From assembly GCF_902712875.1 (NCBI RefSeq), contig NZ_LR743509.1:1612001-1676000 (forward strand): a DNA stretch of 64,000 nt, given 5' to 3'. This document shows positions 62,331 through 64,000 of the stretch, piece by piece. The translations under genes were made by a program, and so were the position numbers. Position 1 is the stretch's first letter, and every line of letters starts with the position of its first letter. Below the pieces are notes generated by a model. That model was not told where the DNA came from. It did not search any database and saw only the letters and a program-made list of their open reading frames with translations. This stretch comes from Hyphomicrobium sp. ghe19 (GTDB lineage: Bacteria > Pseudomonadota > Alphaproteobacteria > Rhizobiales > Hyphomicrobiaceae).

Positions 62331-63506
62331 TTAACGCATCAACGCACGCATTCCGGCATCGAGACCGTCGAGTGTCAGGGGAAACATTCGGCCGTCGAGG
62401 AGCTGCCGCACGATACCAATGGATGGCGTCCAGTCCCAATGCCGTTCGTCGACGGGGTTCAGCCAAATGGCGTGCTTGTAGATATCGGCGACCCTTTTCA
62501 GCCAGACGGCTCCGGGCTCTTCGTTCATATGCTCCACCGAGCCGCCGGGAACCGTGATTTCGTAGGGGCTCATCGAGGCATCGCCGATGAAGATGACCTT
62601 GTAGTCGGCAGGGTAGGTGTGGAGCACCTGCCAGGTGTCGATCTTGTTGGTGTATCGTCGGGCGTTGTCTTTCCAGACGCCTTCATAGAGGCAATTGTGG
62701 AAGTAATAATATTCGAGATGCTTGAACTCCGCGCGCGCCGCGGAGAACAGGTCTTCGACTTCGCGCACATGATCGTCCATCGAGCCGCCGTTATCGAAGA
62801 ACATCAGAAGCTTTACGGTGTTGTGCCGCTCGGGGCGGAGACGAACGTCGAGATAGCCCTTCTCGGCGGTGCCGCGGATCGTGCCATCGAGATCGAGTTC
62901 GGAAGCGGCTCCGGAACGTGCGAATTGGCGTAGGCGGCGAAGCGCGACCTTGATGGTGCGCGTGCCGATTTCGGCAGTGCCGGCGAGATCCTTGAATTCG
63001 CGCTTATCCCAAACCTTGATGGCGCGGCGGTGCCGGCTCTCGTGCTGACCGATGCGAATGCCGGCGGGATTATATCCGTATGCGCCGTAGGGCGACGTCC
63101 CGCCGGTGCCGATCCACTTGTTGCCGCCCTGGTGACGTTCTTTCTGTTCGGCGAGGCGCTTCTTCAGCTCCTCCATGATTTTGTCCCAGCCGCCGAGCGC
63201 GTCGATCTTCTTTTTGTCCTCTTCGGAGAGGTGCAGCGTGCTGATACGGCGGAGCCATTCCTCGGGGATTTCAGCTTCGATTGCTTCGGGCAAAAGGTCG
63301 ATGCCTTTGAATACGTGCGCGAAGATCTGGTCGAAGCGATCGAGGTTGCGTTCGTCCTTCACGAGGGTTGCGCGGGAGAGATAGTAGAAATCCTCGACGC
63401 GGCCGCCTGCGATACCGGTGCCGACAGCCTCGAGCAGCGTCAGGTATTCTTTCAGCGTCACCGGAAGTTTGGCTGAGCGGAGCTCAGTGAAGAAAGTCTC
63501 GAACAT
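62331..63506 (-). CDS. VWA (CoxE-like) domain protein
   Basis: The 391-residue cytoplasmic protein starts FETFFTELRSAKLPVTLKEYL, as in CoxE-like proteins, with a helical N-terminal half. A His/Gly/Tyr-containing middle (GGTSPYGAYGYN) and a C-terminal von Willebrand A domain follow. Its MIDAS-like site reads LMFFDNGGSMDDH, with Asn where Val or Ile is common. These proteins usually pair with a MoxR-type AAA+ ATPase to mature enzymes. No such ATPase lies in the window. It follows the porin terminator on the minus strand. Confidence 0.85.
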   Translation of the reverse strand: MFETFFTELRSAKLPVTLKEYLTLLEAVGTGIAGGRVEDFYYLSRATLVKDERNLDRFDQIFAHVFKGIDLLPEAIEAEIPEEWLRRISTLHLSEEDKKKIDALGGWDKIMEELKKRLAEQKERHQGGNKWIGTGGTSPYGAYGYNPAGIRIGQHESRHRRAIKVWDKREFKDLAGTAEIGTRTIKVALRRLRQFARSGAASELDLDGTIRGTAEKGYLDVRLRPERHNTVKLLMFFDNGGSMDDHVREVEDLFSAARAEFKHLEYYYFHNCLYEGVWKDNARRYTNKIDTWQVLHTYPADYKVIFIGDASMSPYEITVPGGSVEHMNEEPGAVWLKRVADIYKHAIWLNPVDERHWDWTPSIGIVRQLLDGRMFPLTLDGLDAGMRALMR

Positions 63507-63565
63507 GTTAGAGAAATAAGCACTTTTGCGCGCCGGGACAATGCGCCAAGGGGCCCAAAACGCGA

Positions 63566-63590
63566 AGAAGCCGCCCAGTGGGCGGCTTCT
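63566..63590 (-). terminator. Terminator of the porin gene
   Basis: AGAAGCCGCCC and GGGCGGCTTCT form an 11-bp perfect stem around a 3-base loop. It lies 26 bases past the stop of the leftward porin gene, followed on that strand by TCGCGTTTT. Confidence 0.85.
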
Positions 63591-63615
63591 CGTATTGAGT
63601 AGTTACGGCGGGAGA

Positions 63616-64000
63616 TCAGTAGTTGATTAGAGCGCCGAACGATACGTATTGGAAGTCGTCGAACCTAATATCGCTGTTGTCATCATATTCGAGATGACGA
63701 TACTTGATCCACATCGACATTGCTGCAGCGTCGATCTCCTGGACGATACCGAGGCCCCATAATTTGGTGGTGTCCTTATTCGCAGCGCTGAAGTCCCCGA
63801 GAGCGGTGAAACCATCGACACCCGACGAAGCGAAGATGCCTTCACCGTGAGCGTGCTCATACTCGCCGTAGAGGATGGTGTGACCCAGCGGGTTCCAGCG
63901 CTGGCGGATGCCACCCTTCAGGTACCAGGTTTCGGACTGGCCTCTGCTGCCGGTCAAGTTCGTCGGATCGTCGTAGTCATTGTGACCGTAGGCGCCGTAG
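63616..64000 (-). CDS. Outer-membrane porin, C-terminal part (truncated by window edge)
   Basis: The frame enters from the window end (YGAYGHNDYDDPTN) and shows alternating amphipathic strands: ETWYLKGGIRQRW, HTILYGEYEHAHG, LWGLGIVQEID, AMSMWIKYRHLEY, FDDFQYVSFGALINY. The last residue is an aromatic Tyr after a beta strand, the usual Bam signal of outer-membrane barrels. It looks like an alphaproteobacterial porin (GBP/porin-2-like). The N-terminal portion is outside the window. A terminator follows. Confidence 0.82.
   Translation of the reverse strand, partial: YGAYGHNDYDDPTNLTGSRGQSETWYLKGGIRQRWNPLGHTILYGEYEHAHGEGIFASSGVDGFTALGDFSAANKDTTKLWGLGIVQEIDAAAMSMWIKYRHLEYDDNSDIRFDDFQYVSFGALINY

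Overview
The window looks like chromosomal DNA of a methylotrophic alphaproteobacterium, most likely Hyphomicrobium or a close relative in the Hyphomicrobiales. The case rests on four things seen here: a complete formyltransferase/hydrolase set for tetrahydromethanopterin-linked formaldehyde oxidation (fhcB-A-D-C), a lanthanide-type methanol dehydrogenase cluster (xoxF, xoxG, xoxJ and accessory genes), high GC content, and alphaproteobacterial-style cell-envelope genes. No rRNA, CRISPR array, intact transposase or integrase was found.

Region 1 (1-6.7 kb): a truncated secreted protein, tRNA-Thr(TGT), several small secreted proteins, a WecG/TagA glycosyltransferase and a polyprenyl glycosylphosphotransferase for surface polysaccharide, then rlmB. 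Region 2 (6.7-16.4 kb): tRNA-Tyr(GTA), followed by an accessory-looking stretch with short direct repeats, one disrupted gene and a phosphate-permease fragment. It continues with a second PQQ dehydrogenase carrying the lanthanide Asp, its cytochrome c, a LysR regulator, an APC permease, a His-rich ureohydrolase (candidate nickel-dependent guanidine hydrolase) and a HupE/UreJ nickel permease. Region 3 (17-28.8 kb): an orphan alpha-oxoamine synthase, EmrAB-type efflux, a GNAT protein, an L,D-transpeptidase with a second degenerate domain, a second glycosylphosphotransferase overlapping an O-antigen ligase, and a DUF1194 protein.

Region 4 (28.8-42.8 kb) is the C1 core. fhcB-A-D-C lies on the minus strand. 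Opposite it are an MxaD-like SRPBCC protein, a YVTN beta-propeller protein and two uncharacterised secreted proteins. A quinoprotein-relay zinc hydrolase then lies divergent from xoxF-xoxG-xoxJ and a CxxxCW protein. Together these would oxidise methanol in the periplasm (XoxF to XoxG) and carry formaldehyde-derived formyl units to formate in the cytoplasm (Fhc). Region 5 (43-54.7 kb): a Kef-type antiporter, tkt, pgk (no gap gene between them), a CcdA-like thiol transporter, thiD, a FadL-family porin, an MFS permease and a dipeptide epimerase. Region 6 (54.7-64 kb): a 920-residue membrane-anchored coiled-coil protein, an Hpt protein, ferredoxin and ferredoxin-NADP reductase, a BioF2-like acetyltransferase, a lipoprotein, a CoxE-like VWA protein and the C-terminal part of a porin.

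Start sites were chosen from visible ribosome-binding sites and family N-termini. Several genes appear to use GTG or TTG. All functional calls rest on motif recognition by eye; no database search was run.
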